Origin: Grammothele lineata
Taxonomy: Eukaryota; Basidiomycota; Agaricomycetes; Polyporales; Polyporaceae
Assembly: GCA_002150815.3 (NCBI GenBank)
Contig: NDFF03000007.1
Location: forward strand, 496,001-560,000
Direction: 5' to 3'
DNA: 64,000 bases
Positions 33,692-45,534 of this stretch are shown in pieces. The notes below the pieces were generated by a model. That model was not told where the DNA came from and ran no database searches. It saw only the letters and a list, made by a program, of their open reading frames with translations. Position numbers and translations under genes: made by a program. The number at the start of each line of letters is the position of its first letter. The first letter of the stretch is position 1.

Positions 33692-35368
33692 GTGGAGCGT
33701 GAATGCGGAGTCGCCCTTCCCGTGAAGCCGTTGCAAAGCAGCCCTCGATCTCTGTTACGAGTGATTTCCGCACGTTCTCGGTCGGTCCTCTCTGATCCAC
33801 GGGAACGTTTAGGCGAGAGACTTCCCTGGAAATTCTTGGGAGAAACAATTCAATGGTTGTGTGTGGTTGCCCTAAATGACATTCGACTTAATACCTTCAA
33901 TGTATATATGTGATGAAATATAAAAACAAACCAGAGCACGTATCCTCTACTATTTTCCCGATCTTTTCCATAAGCGCTAGAAGTGTTTCTTGCGTGACGG
34001 TATTGTCCTTGCGATAGTCCTCTCGTTCTTTAATCTCTAGACTGACCACTCTGGACTTCAATGTGGGTCTCCACGAGCCCAGCACACGGTGCAACGCATC
34101 CATCACTCGCGTGTTCATGCGAGCAGAGTCGTCGTGCTCTTTGGGTGCTGGACTAATGACTATCATAAGGGTGGCGAGAGCTGTGAACGATTTTAGAGAA
34201 AAAACATCCCCCATTCTCGTCACGGGATCGACACCTGATAGACGAGTCAGCAACGCACACCATGGATGGGTAACTTCAACGTGCTTCCTATTGTATCGCC
34301 CAAATTGGCCTCCCAAACATATCCACTCACATCCAGATAGACTAGTCGATTCGAGGGGAGCGCAGCCAGTAATCGGTGGATGCCATGAATGTGGTTCAAG
34401 GCGCTTTGAAAATTCGACCTTCGGCGACCGTGACCAATCTACCAGTGTAGAAATCAATTGGGATATGCACTCTCCTTAAGCTTGATTTGCATTTAATGAA
34501 ATGCACATACCTCGAGTTTCAGCAATTTGGGTAGGAAAGCTGCCTGCCTGCGCGTAATGCATCCTGGGATGATCCCGAGAACGTCCCACGATACTTCGAA
34601 GTACTTGATGTTTTCCACCGCGCCGAAACAGCTCAAGAATCTCGCAAAGTCCCCAAAGCTCGCAAAATGAACGTCGTTGAGTTCGAGCCGAACTACCGAT
34701 GCGAAGGTTCGAGCATAGATGGCCAGAGTGCGAACGTGCAATGGGAAGTGAGGTAGTGACTTCTCCCCAGGAAGCCTCCGCGGCGGTGCTGGCCGCGGGG
34801 GCTTGACCCGGGGGTTCACCGCTTTGGCAACTAGATCTGGCACTGGCGGAGGTAGAATTGGTGACTGCATCTCCGGAAATCCGATGGCAAAGAACTTGAA
34901 CGATGGGAGCTGGGTTTCGGCCAAACGCTGAAAGCGCGCGAAAATGTCCATAGGCGAGTATGTGTAGTACACCTCAGGCCGGTTACCGAATATGTATGCG
35001 GTGCAACTACCGCCACAACACAACCGTACTGAGTGAATGAGCGACCCAATGGATGATGCGGTATTGAGAAAGAGCATCAACTGGCCGATGGTTCGGATGC
35101 TGTTGAGTTCGACTTCGAAGTTCTGGAAGAGCGTGGCTTGAGCTTGTAAACGCCAAGCAGAACATACGAGACTGCATTGCCGGAGTGTATCCCGTGGATC
35201 CTTCCAGTCCAACCCAAACTGAAAATCGTCTAGGCTATCTTCTCCGAGGATGTCAATAATTCGGAAACAGAGCTCGAGGGATAACCGAGGATTCGAGTTA
35301 GTAGAGTCGGAGGGAGAATCGCAGTGGTCCATAGTGGATTGGGATGCTTGCTGTGAGGGAAGGCGCAT
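33692..35368 (-). CDS. F-box-like protein, paralog A (possibly defective splice)
   Basis: Exons visible by comparison with paralogs B-D: 35368-34511, 34438-34331, 34234-33932 and 33871-33692, plus an unplaced last exon. The N-terminus has an F-box-like helix pattern, LSLELCFRIIDILGED, then LRQCSLVCSAWRLQAQATLF. It is followed by the family blocks HFPLHVRTLAIYARTF, HFASFGDFARFLSCFG and WDVLGIIPGC, and in later exons by IHGIHRLLAALPSNRL and VDPVT. F-box proteins recruit substrates to SCF ubiquitin ligases; that role is inferred. Exon 2 ends in phase 0 at the only good donor, but the next exon needs phase 1, unlike B and D, so either an unusual junction is used or this copy is a decaying gene. 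Starts MRLPSQQ, as paralog C starts MITSIPSQQ. Confidence 0.65.
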
Positions 35369-36010
35369 CTGTGCATGCCATGATAAGACGACGTGCCAAA
35401 GCGTATCACGTGGGAAACTCAGTGAGCTCGAGCTGACATGAGGAATGTTCCACCATATGCTGCACGTCGTATGAATTGGAGATTAGGCGCTCATAACATT
35501 ACGGGCAATGCCGGTATCTCAAAGACCATTGATAAGTATCTCACGAACTTGAAGAGGAGGGTGATATCGAGCGCATATGCCTGTGGTCCGCGGCCGCCTG
35601 CGTTCAAGTATAGTAAGCTTGTGGCATGCTGGTGACTCTAATAGCGCAAGCTGTGCGGTATTTCAATTCGGACTGAGAAGCCTTGTACATACGCGCGGAC
35701 TGTCAGTCAGCGGCTTTTCGCACCAACTACCGCATCATGTCCGCACACGCTCGAACCGCGACAAAAGTAGACATAATATCACAGCGAGTATGAGCTGGTC
35801 GTTATATTCGTGTGTTCGTAAACGGCCCATCGGGGACCTGATAATGATACATACAGACATAATACACGTTCCCAGACGCCTATCTCTCCTACCTCCTTCG
35901 TCTATGTACGCTTGCGCAGCTTACAGGTTCCACGTGGGACGTGTTCCGCCGGATCTCTGGAAGCCGAGGTAATTTCATCGCGCTAACTGAAACGAACTGG
36001 GAGGAAGGGC
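35369..36010. other. Intergenic: paralog A promoter and GH55 3' flank
   Basis: 0.6 kb with no recognised gene or repeat. Confidence 0.5.
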
Positions 36011-39000
36011 CTACGAGGACGTCCAGGCGGTGATCGTCTCGGCGAAACCATTTGCGTTCGCTGACGCGGGCACGACACCGTTCCCGTTGATGGAGAGCAT
36101 GAACTGACTCGCGACCGTCGAGAGCATGTACATCGAGACGGACGATGCGGAGTCGATGTTGACGTTCTGCTGCTGGCAGTTCGTGGTGTTGATGCAGTCT
36201 TGCGTGTAGTCCTGCGCACGAGTCAATCTCGGTCATCGTCTGTCACGCGAGGCAGTGCATACCTGGAAGAAGCTGTACAGTCCCGCCCCTAAATTATCCG
36301 CGACAGGTACAATTAGCCCTGTATTCCGAAGTAAGGGTATGTAGGGGCTCGGAAGACGCACCGTAGACGAGGATTTCCTTGGAGTTTGCCACGTTCAGCG
36401 CCCATGCGGCGCCCGGGCCGACAGCCGGATCATGGAACGCGGAGTTCAGGATGAAGGGCGCGGGTGGTGAAGGGTTCGGCTGGAAGTAGGGCTGCGCAGG
36501 AGAAGTAGGAGAAGAAACGTCAGGTCAGCTGGGGCAGTCCCGTGTGCATGTGAGGAGGGAAAATAGGGGACGCACTGTCTCGGTCTGGATAAGGCCCATG
36601 TAATGGTTCACCGCGTTGAAGAGGTAGTATTGGTAGATGATATTATGCTCGCCTACAGTTCCCCGGTATGAGCACCCTGTTCGTAGTCGCACCAGGGAAA
36701 CCGGCAATCGGTACTCACTTGCGGTGCCAACCATCCAGACCGGGCCCTGTGACTCGGACATGATCCCGCGACCGCTCCAGATGTTAATTTGCGGGCCGCT
36801 GTCGATGTCGTGGTCGGCCGTCCACACCCAGAGACCCTCAAGGTACGCGCTCGAGGACGTGGTCAGGTGCAACCCCATGAATGCTGCGAAGCACGCGGCC
36901 CCGCTCGTCGCCGAGGTCGGGCACTGGCTCGCCTGCAAGTTCGTGCCGTCCTCTGTACAGGAGGATAAGGCGTAAGTAGGGGATACGTGGAGTATGGATA
37001 GAAGAGGTACGTACTGCCACCGAGGATGATGTGCGTGTCCCAGGTTCCTGCTGTGCCCTGCTGGCCGGACGGCTCGTGCACGTTCCACTCGACCACGATC
37101 GCACCCGCGGCGGGCCCACGTGTGGAGAAGATCATATCCGTGATCTCAAGCACACCCGTGGAGCCGCTTTCGCCCGCGCGAATCATAGGCTGGGCTACAA
37201 GAGCACGGGTAAGGTCAGCACGACGTCGGCGGGAAGACGAGGACCAGACGTGACGTACGGTTGTTGTAGTCTTGGAAGAAGCCCCCACCACCCAGGATTG
37301 TGGCCCACGCCTCACCGACGACCTGCGTGCCGGCGGGAATAGTGACCGTTCCAGTGATGAAGTACACGCCCGCGTCGAAGAAGATGATCTTGCAGCCCGA
37401 GAACTGGTCGAATACCGCCTGAATCGCGGCCGTGTCGTCCGTTTGGCCATCGCCACGTGCGCCCTGGCTCTTGACGCTCACGAACTGATCCACGGCATAG
37501 TCCTCGTATTGCGGGTGCCCGCGGCCAAAGATGCGCCCGGTAGAATCAAGGAGGCTGCCCACCTTGGCAATGCTGGAGAGGGAGGCCTGCTCGAAGGTGC
37601 CGGAGGGGTTCGTACCCTTGAAGACGTTGCCCTGTCCCCAGGTGTCGATGGTCATCGTGCCTCCCGCGAGGACTGTCGCGCCATTCTCAACGCCCACGGC
37701 AATGGGGGCGTTGTTGAGACGGATGTTGTTGAGGACGAGGGCACCATCAAGGGCGCCGTTGCTGGCCGCGGTCGTGCGCAAGAAGATGGGGGTGTTGGTC
37801 ACCACTGCATCGATGACGGCCACTCCACCGGCATTGCCTGTGTTGAAGTCGAGGCCGACCTATGCTTTCGCCATGAGATAAAGCGGCGGCAACGGCGCGA
37901 GCAAGCGCGTACCTGGCAGTTATTGATAGTCAAACCTTGGAACGTCCATCCCCAGTTCCAGTTCATGTAGATCTGCGGACGTGAAGTTCAGATCCACCAA
38001 ATGGATGTGCAAGTAAACGCAACCCGCTTACACCTAGGAGAGAAAACATGAGCGTCTGTGATCAGACGTACCAATGAGGCAAAACTCACCAGTGTCCGCG
38101 TTGTTGATGGTCACATTGCGGACGGTGAACCTGGAGCGAAGTTCGACACGTGACATCAAAGCGCGCAGACTGCGGGGTACTTACTGTTGGTTGCCGACCC
38201 ACATGCCGAACTTGCCTCCGTTGAAGACGAGATCTGCGGTGGGGCATTTAGCCTACCTCTCCACTCCGACGTCCAAACGCGGACTTACCGCCCATAAATC
38301 CGCCACTGCCACAACGAGCCCCCGGGTCAGTACATCGTCCACGTGCCCAAAGGCCATCGGGAAGCTGGGTCTCACCTTCCGTTCTCCATCCAGATGCCTG
38401 TCAAGTGCGAGATTAGGACGGTCGATACGCGAAAGGGACGGGCGCAGTAAAGCCGCGCGAAGGAAGGGCGCACCTTGGTGGGCGTTGCCGGCCGTGGTGG
38501 GCATGTCGAAGATAATGTTGATGAGCGAAGTCGCTTGTGAGACCTGCCAGTGGATACCGGTGCCGGAATTCGCAGTTGGGATGCGCGTCGTGTCGAGCCT
38601 GAAGTTCCGAATCGAGTGGTAGCTGCGCGGAGACGAAAGTGAGCCTGGGGCTGTGCTGCTTCTGGCGCGGGAAGAGGACTCACAAGTTGTTCTGGTTGAC
38701 GTACCAGCCGGGATCGGCATCTGCGGAACCGGGGTGAGTAGCGATGCAGTAGTCCGCGGCTATACAACGTACCGATGATAGCAATTCCGGCGAAGTTGGC
38801 GCTAGCTATGATCGTGGGCATGTTCTTTGGATCTCCGATGAGTTGAGTGTAAAGATAGGAGATCACGGGAGACGAGACGAGGTAGGTGCTATGACGTCTA
38901 TGTTAGCAACGCGTAGAAAACCGCTTCTGTCGAACTCCTCTCACCCAGCAGGGAAGTACACAGTAGCAGGGGAGACGCTATAAGACAAAAAGTCAGCATG

Positions 39001-39476
39001 TGACACCTCAGAAGACAGAATTAACTCGACTGACGTAGACTGGCCGCAGCCATTCCCGCATCGGTTTCCGGAAGAGATGGCAGCACTACGGGACTTGTAA
39101 GCATCACGCGACCAAGGGACTGTGGAAGAACTCTGACTTGATCGCGGCCGTGTCGTCCGTGACACCATCACCTTTCGCACCGAAATCCTGCAGGAAAGAA
39201 AGTTGGCATCCGGGGCGATCGGTACTCGCTTGCGCCGCAACGCGAAGATCAACAAGGAGAGCGCACCTTTACGTTGCGGAACACTTGGTACCCACTCGGG
39301 TTGGGATTGAATGGAGAAGTACCTTGGTGCTTGATCTGTTCCATCCAGAACGGATCGCTGGGTGCTGCCGTACCGGAGGTGACGGGGGCAGAGCATGATG
39401 ATCCCAAGCCGGAGACGAGGGTGGCGAGCCCAAGCACGGTCGCCGAGAGCAGGGAGGGAAGAACGGATAGGCGCAT
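36011..39476 (-). CDS. GH55 exo-beta-1,3-glucanase, secreted, 20 exons
   Basis: Predicted 761-residue glycoside hydrolase family 55 enzyme that degrades beta-1,3-glucan such as fungal cell-wall glucan. Exons: 39476-39267, 39187-39138, 39085-39035, 38977-38945, 38888-38773, 38720-38684, 38622-38474, 38397-38376, 38305-38289, 38233-38185, 38130-38090, 38033-38032, 37972-37913, 37859-37259, 37194-37015, 36952-36719, 36652-36576, 36491-36362, 36288-36263 and 36211-36011. A signal peptide (about 1-22) precedes two right-handed beta-helix halves, each opening with the GDG-TDDTAAI motif (FGAKGDGVTDDTAAI near residue 73, and ARGDGQTDDTAAI near 410). Typical family text includes YFPAGTYLVSSP, MNWNWGWTF and DIDSGPQINIWSGRG. 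Exon 12 is only two nucleotides, required to restore frame. Length fits the family. Confidence 0.95.
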
Positions 39477-42330
39477 GTCGAGGAGGCACTGGCAGGGGAC
39501 CCGCTGAACGGTCGCGAAGCGAAGACGTGAGCTGGAGGTGCCGCTGCTGGCTGGCTGCGCCAGCAAGCCACGCCCGAGGCTTTATAGCATCTCGCCCTCC
39601 ATAGCGGCAGGACACACGCAGACCACCCCGAAATGGTGCCGCGTCCAGCCGCAGATAAGATTCAGAAGCGGCGTCGACCCCGCGCGCTGTGTTCTGAGAT
39701 CTGCTGCCCGTTGCTCGGCGAAATTTTCGTCGAGCGCGGGCGGGCGGGTGACAGCCAACCGCGCGGGGCCGTCCGTGCGAGGATCTGCAGCAGAAAAGGA
39801 AGCGCGCGAGGGACCAGTACAGAGCGCCTCGGAGGCGGCCTGGACCGAGGATGTCGTTGCAGGGCAGCGAAGACGGCATGCGGGGCTGATGACCTCCGCG
39901 GCGTGAGGCCTCGAGGAACGATGCGCTTCCGAGCGAGGCCACCGCGAGTCGCATGGGCACGGGAGCGGCCGCTATTCGCTCACGTGAGCGCGCGACGCGT
40001 GGTGCCTGTGATGGGGTCGCCTTCGCAGATGGCTTCGCCGGCCTGAGAACGACGGGTGTGCACGCAAACCTGCTGAGTTTGGCAACCTGGCAGTATTTGC
40101 GGTGGCGTCTGTGAGCTTGTTGGCCCGACGGAAATCATCGACGGAGGTTTAATCTACCTCGCAGTATGGACACATGATAGTTTGGTGTCGGTACCTTCTC
40201 CTCAAGATGCGTGAATCCTGGGAGGCCGAGAAAGCCGCGTCCAACGTGGGCCGGATTGCTGTCCGAGGCAGTGGTTCCGTTACTGGGCCATATGGGAACA
40301 AGACGATTAGAGTATGTTCGGCTTGCCGGTAGAGAATCATATGAGATCAAAATAACTGCTGCTCACCCCGGGATCGGTACGAACTCTCCGACCCGTTAGG
40401 TCCATCCTTGTCCCGATGGTAGTTACCATATGATGCCGCACACTCAACAGGTTGCTACGGCATTCTGCTCGAGTAAGATACAATTGGCGACAGTCCATTC
40501 ATGCCGATACTGGGTTGCTGATGTTCACGTACGTGTATCGCCTAGGCAAAATTTCATCAGTACCGTAAAGCAGAGATAGCATATACTTACCCATTCAAAG
40601 CGTCATCGAACGGATATGTATTGCAACAGTGACGAGACCCTGCCATGACGAACCCTCGACCCGGATAAATGTCGGAGGCATTACGAGAATGGCTAACGTA
40701 AACGCCTGCACTCAGTTCTTGTCACCCCACAGCGACACGTCATCGGGCAAGTGGGAATGTGGCCGGAGGCCTGTCTGCGTGACGCAAGTCGGGAGTAGTC
40801 GCGGGCACCGAGGCGTTTGTTTCGCGTTCTCGTAGCGAACTCTCTTTAACGTCTGAATGCTGTGAGCTACAGTACCCGTTCAAAGATAGAATGGGGCCAT
40901 CTGCGTCGTATGGCCAGTGCCTGGTATAATGAAGCGGAAAAAGATCGTCGCATTAACACAAAGTCTGAATGGTTGAGTGCAGGTGATTCCTTCTGGTCGA
41001 CAGCACATTCAAATAGTTTAACTGTCCGACTCATAACGGTCAACGAACATCCTGTCTGGGTATCCGATTCGTCAGTTTGAGCAGCCGCAAGCATGACACG
41101 AAAGCACAAGACCTCAGGCTAAGCGACAGTCGTGTGTAAGGCTGAGGAGTCCGCTCGTCTAGGTTACGCGCCATGCGGTACAGAAGCCAGATGGTATGCA
41201 GATATGCACAACTTCCGCCATCATTGTAACAACTTCACTGATCGGGGTGAAGCCCTTTACCTGGCCCTGGTATTGTGGAATCAGAGGGACAATCGGGACG
41301 AATCAGCGAATTGCTCCATACCAGAAAGCATACTTCTCCATCATTCCTGTTCGCGATATCCCGAGGTACTTGTCAAGCTCGGAAAGTGCTGTTGATGGCA
41401 ATATTCACCACGTCCGACTCCTCGCTCAGTCTATCACTCGGGGGGGCGTGTTCATATCACAGCAAAAGGTCGCTGGGGAGCTCTACGACGCGTAGACAGT
41501 GAGATAGATACGCGAGATAGTGCCGGGTAGAACTCACTGTATGCGCAGTACTCGCAGCTATTGGTTGGACATGTAGGAAGAGGATACAAGAGCAACACTG
41601 TACAACACTGTACAACCACCGGACAGAAGAATGACGGAGTTCTGAAAAGCGCTCGGAGGAGCAATGTTTTAGTCGAGTGCACGGAGGAGTTAGTGGTCAA
41701 GCACAGGAGTTCTGTCCGCGCGAAGGGCGCTCATTGAGCGCGGAGCCGATCCTAGCCGATCCAGGGATGGCAACACTGACGCCCGTCTGCGCGCAGTATC
41801 GTGGAGGTAACAACCAACCACTCCCAAGTAGAGGCATGAGACAGACGGCCCAGAAAATTGCAAGCTTAGAGATGCGATGCACGAAGACACGTACATCGAA
41901 GGACAATAAGAAAATATTATGCAACAACTGGCATGCGCAGTATGGAGTATTCGTCCCTGTCTATCAAGGTACGGACGCTTTCATCGAATTCTGGGATTGA
42001 GGACCACTACCACCAGAATTCAAGATCACGGCACCGCTCCCCTCTGTCACTCTGCTCGACCGAGAGTCATCGTTTGTCAGTGGTACGTATGTCAAGACTC
42101 GATTAGTCGACGAGACGCGGAACCGACGACAGAACAGGCGCGCGCCCCTTGGGCATACGGGCGCTAGAATGCCGGTTTTAGGGTCACGGCAATCGCCGAG
42201 AGGTGCTATATAGCCGTTCCCAAGCCACCGACTGTTCCGCCGCAAGTGGCAGAGGCTGCATACTGTCGAGGGCAGCCCCGAAGACGATACCGACACCGCC
42301 GACAGCGACAAGACCCCCGCTGCTTCCAAG
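39477..42330. other. Gene-free stretch, GH55 upstream to RPL11
   Basis: About 2.85 kb without a recognised gene. It carries the GH55 promoter (minus-strand TATAAAG at 39580-39586) and the RPL11 promoter (CTATATAG at about 42206-42213). A short direct repeat of a CAACACTGTA unit lies at 41593-41616. Overlapping open frames around 39500-40050 are GC-driven. Confidence 0.45.
39580..39586 (-). promoter_or_regulatory. TATA box of the GH55 gene
   Basis: On the minus strand this reads TATAAAG, about 105 nt before the ATG at 39476, consistent with a strong regulated fungal promoter. Confidence 0.55.
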
Positions 42331-43121
42331 ATGGTCTGTCGCCTCCGTCATCACCGCTCCGCTTGCGCCCTATGCTCACGTAGACCGGACCTTTGATCTT
42401 ACAACGCAGGCCGAACAAAAGACGACCCCCACGAACCCCATGAAGGAGCTTCGCATTGACAAGCTCGTCATTAGTGCGTACCGTCGTGTCCTCCGTGTTG
42501 GAGGTGTGCGTTCTGACATTCCCTGCGTTCGTGCTTTCTCTCTCCCCCTTTCTCCCCTTCTCATCCGACAGACATTTCCGTCGGTGAATCCGGCGATCGT
42601 CTGACGCGGGCGTCGAAGGTCCTCGAGCAGCTCACCGGCCAGACGCCAGTCACCTCGAAGGCGCGGTACACCGTCCGTACCTTCGGTATCCGTCGTAACG
42701 AGAAGATCGCCGTGCACGTCACCATCCGCGGCCCCAAGGCGGAGGAGATCCTCGAGCGTGGCCTCAAGGTCAAGGAGTACGAGCTCAAGCGCCAGAACTT
42801 CTCCGAGACCGGCAACTTTGGCTTCGGCATCATGGAGCACATCGATCTCGGTGCGCGGTACGACCCCACCATCGGTATCTTCGGCATGGACTTCTACGTC
42901 GTCATGGGCCGTCCGGGTGCGCGCGTCGCGAGGAGGAAGCAGAAGAAGGCGCGCGTTGGCTTCACGCACCGTATCAAGAAGGAGGATACGATGGCATGGT
43001 TCAAGCAGCGGTTCGATGGTATCATTTTGGTGCGTCTATTATTTTGCCGTCCGCGCATACATAGGCGTTTGGGGAGCTCTGGCTCATTTGCGTTGTTTTC
43101 TGCCCCCTATAGGCGAAGTAG
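42331..43121 (+). CDS. RPL11: 60S ribosomal protein uL5 (RPL11)
   Basis: Complete 177-residue cytosolic ribosomal protein uL5, which contacts 5S rRNA in the large subunit. Exons: 42331-42333 (the ATG alone), 42410-42473, 42572-43029 and 43113-43121 (Ala-Lys-stop). The product reads [20 protein letters not shown], then [40 protein letters not shown] and [20 protein letters not shown], all strongly conserved uL5 text, and ends DGIILAK. The intron right after the initiator ATG is typical of fungal ribosomal-protein genes, and no other upstream ATG keeps frame as well. A CTATATAG box lies about 120 nt upstream. Codon use is strongly biased to C/G-ending codons, as expected for a highly expressed gene. 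Confidence 0.97.
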
Positions 43122-43994
43122 AGGTCTTGTATCATCAATATTATGCTGTCGTATTTCTCGCTATGACCTACTGCACGCCATGTACTCCACATGCACCAAA
43201 AGCACCTACCATCGCTTTTTTCCGACGGACGTCTTTTGGCTGTGATTGCGTGAAGTGCTCCGTCCCATTCAACGTCGGGTTGAGGGTGTCTCGATACGCC
43301 GTAGATGGGAACTTGGGTTTTCACCGAGAGGCGAGGCTGCGATCCAGTGCGCTCTAATATCATCTCGCCGTCGTTGTATGCTGCCACGGCGCAGTACGCT
43401 GCTGCCAATGCTTGGAGACGAAGATATCTGATGACTGTCACTCCGGGGCTGCCGGGGGAGTGTCGCGCTTGAGGGCTTTTTCTCCTAATCACGGTATTTA
43501 ACAGAATGATGGAGCGGGCAGGGATGTGTACGACACCGAAGGAGATCTACAGGGCCGAGTCGAATGTATCCTCACTAACAACTCATATAGACGGGTGTAT
43601 GCGGTCTTGTATCGCTGAAGTCTGCGGGACCGAGCGCGCCCGGAAATTGGATCGTGTGCACAATAACGAGCGTGCAAACACGACCAATACTGCTGTTATC
43701 ATATGCAAAGCGATGTATGGTATGGTATGGTATATCCAGGCCAGGAGCGACAGAATAGCATAAGAGAGCAACGCACATAGTCAGCCATCGCCACCGTCCG
43801 TCTCCCCGTGCCTCCGTGTACCCCGCCATCGACCGTCGACTCGTCCCCCGAGGCCGTAGTGTCCTGAGAACATACCCGTCCTCCCGCAGGATCCCTGAAC
43901 AGATCCGTAGCTCCGCAGAAGTAGCGGTATCGCCCCGTCCCACTGGCCCCGCCACCGCCGCCCACCGCCGAAGCTCCTAGCCCGGGCGCTGCGA
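43122..43994. other. Intergenic between convergent RPL11 and ATG27
   Basis: About 0.9 kb of 3' flanks with no gene recognised. A (TATGG)3 microsatellite is at 43715-43733. Confidence 0.5.
43715..43733 (+). repeat. (TATGG)3 microsatellite
   Basis: Three tandem copies of a TATGG unit plus a partial copy in the 3' flank of ATG27. Confidence 0.8.
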
Positions 43995-45204
43995 TCATAC
44001 GGCGATGTATCCGCCCCGGCTCGCGGCGGGTCGTGGCCGGACGGCGGAGCATATGTGCGAGACGAGGTCGCGGAGCATGTAGGGCACTTCTCTCCAGAAA
44101 TCCCGGTGTCTGCGGACGGGCGCATATGTCCTGTGAGTACTGGCGTGAAGATAGGGGAGAGCGAGGGGGAGACGTACGGGATGAGGTCTGCACCGGTCGC
44201 GCCGTATGTGGAGTAGTTGTAATACGCTCCTAATGCGAAGTATGCGACGAACGCGAGAAAGAACCTGAGTCGCGCAGGGGCGCAGGGTACTCGGTGCTTA
44301 GCACCGGGTATATGCATACAGCGACGGGAGCGACTCACAGCAGGAAGAAATATCCCAGTCCCGAACCGACATGCTCCTCCTCCTTCGACCCACCGCCGTT
44401 ATCCGGTTCGGTTGTGTCTTCATCTGGTGACGGGCTGAACGGGCACCCCGCGGCCGCTTTCCACTCGACGTAGAGGTCCTTGCCGTCATACGAGGTAAAG
44501 TTGACGGACTTGTCTGAGCTTGAGTTGTCTGGGTCGCAGAGGAGCTTGACGTGGAACCGTTGCGTGGCCGGGTCGGCGCCGATGGTTGGGGGATATGATG
44601 AGCCGGTGAAGGTCAGCTCGAGGCCCTTTGGTGCTGTGAGGGGCGGGTCAGCTCAGCGGGCATGCGTAGAGCGGCGAGGTGAGGCGGGGGAAAGCACAGC
44701 GTGTGCGACACTCACATGATAGCGACTCAAACGAGACTGCATCCGCTGACGAGTTCGCAAGGGAGATGACAGAGAGCACGCCCAGTTCTTTCTCCCCTCT
44801 CTTACTCGAGCGGACGAGACATGCGCGGGTTCCAGACGGGCACTGCGCGCCGCGCCGGGGCCAAATCCCAATCAGTCTACAACACTTTCCAGCGCGGAAA
44901 CCCCACGCGCGGCGCGCGAGGTACGAGATACACGCACCTGCTCGTCGTCGGGCACGGCTTCCTTGCGCGAGAGGGCGCCGCAGAGGTTGAAGGTGAGCTT
45001 GTCTTCGATTGTCGATGGGGGCAGGCCAACCGAGCGCGAAGCCTCATACTCGCCCGCGAGCTTCTCTAGGTCGTACTTTTTGTCTCCGAGGGTAACGTGG
45101 CAGTCGAATGTTTTGATGTCGTCCTGGGCGGCGGCCACGGAGGCGAATGCGGAGACGAGAGCGAGGAGAGCGAGGCGCGAGGGGTGTCGAGAGTAGACGG
45201 TCAT
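43995..45204 (-). CDS. ATG27: Autophagy-related protein 27 (ATG27)
   Basis: Predicted 296-residue type I membrane protein in five exons: 45204-44938, 44842-44716, 44633-44339, 44264-44178 and 44109-43995. A signal peptide (about 1-26) leads into a Cys-containing lumenal domain of the mannose-6-phosphate-receptor-like type: FDCHVTLGDKKYDLEKLAG, then CPSGTRACL, then FHVKLLCDPDNSS and GCPFSPSPDE. A single transmembrane helix lies at about 222-243 (FFLLFFLAFVAYFALGAYY), followed by the family-typical IPHRDFWREVPYMLRDLV. ATG27 cycles Atg9-containing membranes between Golgi, vacuole and phagophore sites. The C-terminus is YIAV, a YxxPhi-type sorting signal at the same terminal place as the YSAV of yeast Atg27. 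Divergent from the Josephin gene. Confidence 0.94.
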
Positions 45205-45534
45205 GCCGAGTCAGTCGAGTTAGAAATCAAAAGTTCCGATGTAGAGTAGAGTAAGCAGAAAACGAAGGAGAGACGAGTATGGAGACGAGGGCGGACGAGC
45301 TGAGGAGGATGTCCCGGCACTGCAGCGGAAGGCGATGGGTCGTGGAGAGCGCGCGCGTCCTCTGTCGCGTCCGTGGCGGACCGTCGCTGACGTAAGACAC
45401 GCGAGCCCTGCAGCAGAAGGCGCTCATTCGAGGCGGACGCGTAACTGAGACGCGTCATTCTCCTCCTCGCCGCCACCATCGCCACCGCACGCATATAAGG
45501 CCGCTCACTCGTCCGCACACACGCCGAACCCGCC
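45205..45534. promoter_or_regulatory. Divergent promoter between ATG27 and the Josephin gene
   Basis: Only 330 nt separate the two start codons, so the promoters must be shared or overlapping. A TATAAG element at about 45494-45499, on the Josephin side, lies close (about 40 nt) to that ATG. Confidence 0.6.

Noticed and set aside
37272..37970. 232-codon plus-strand ORF inside the GH55 gene
   Set aside because: Antisense to the large GH55 exon 14, which has clear family sequence on the minus strand.
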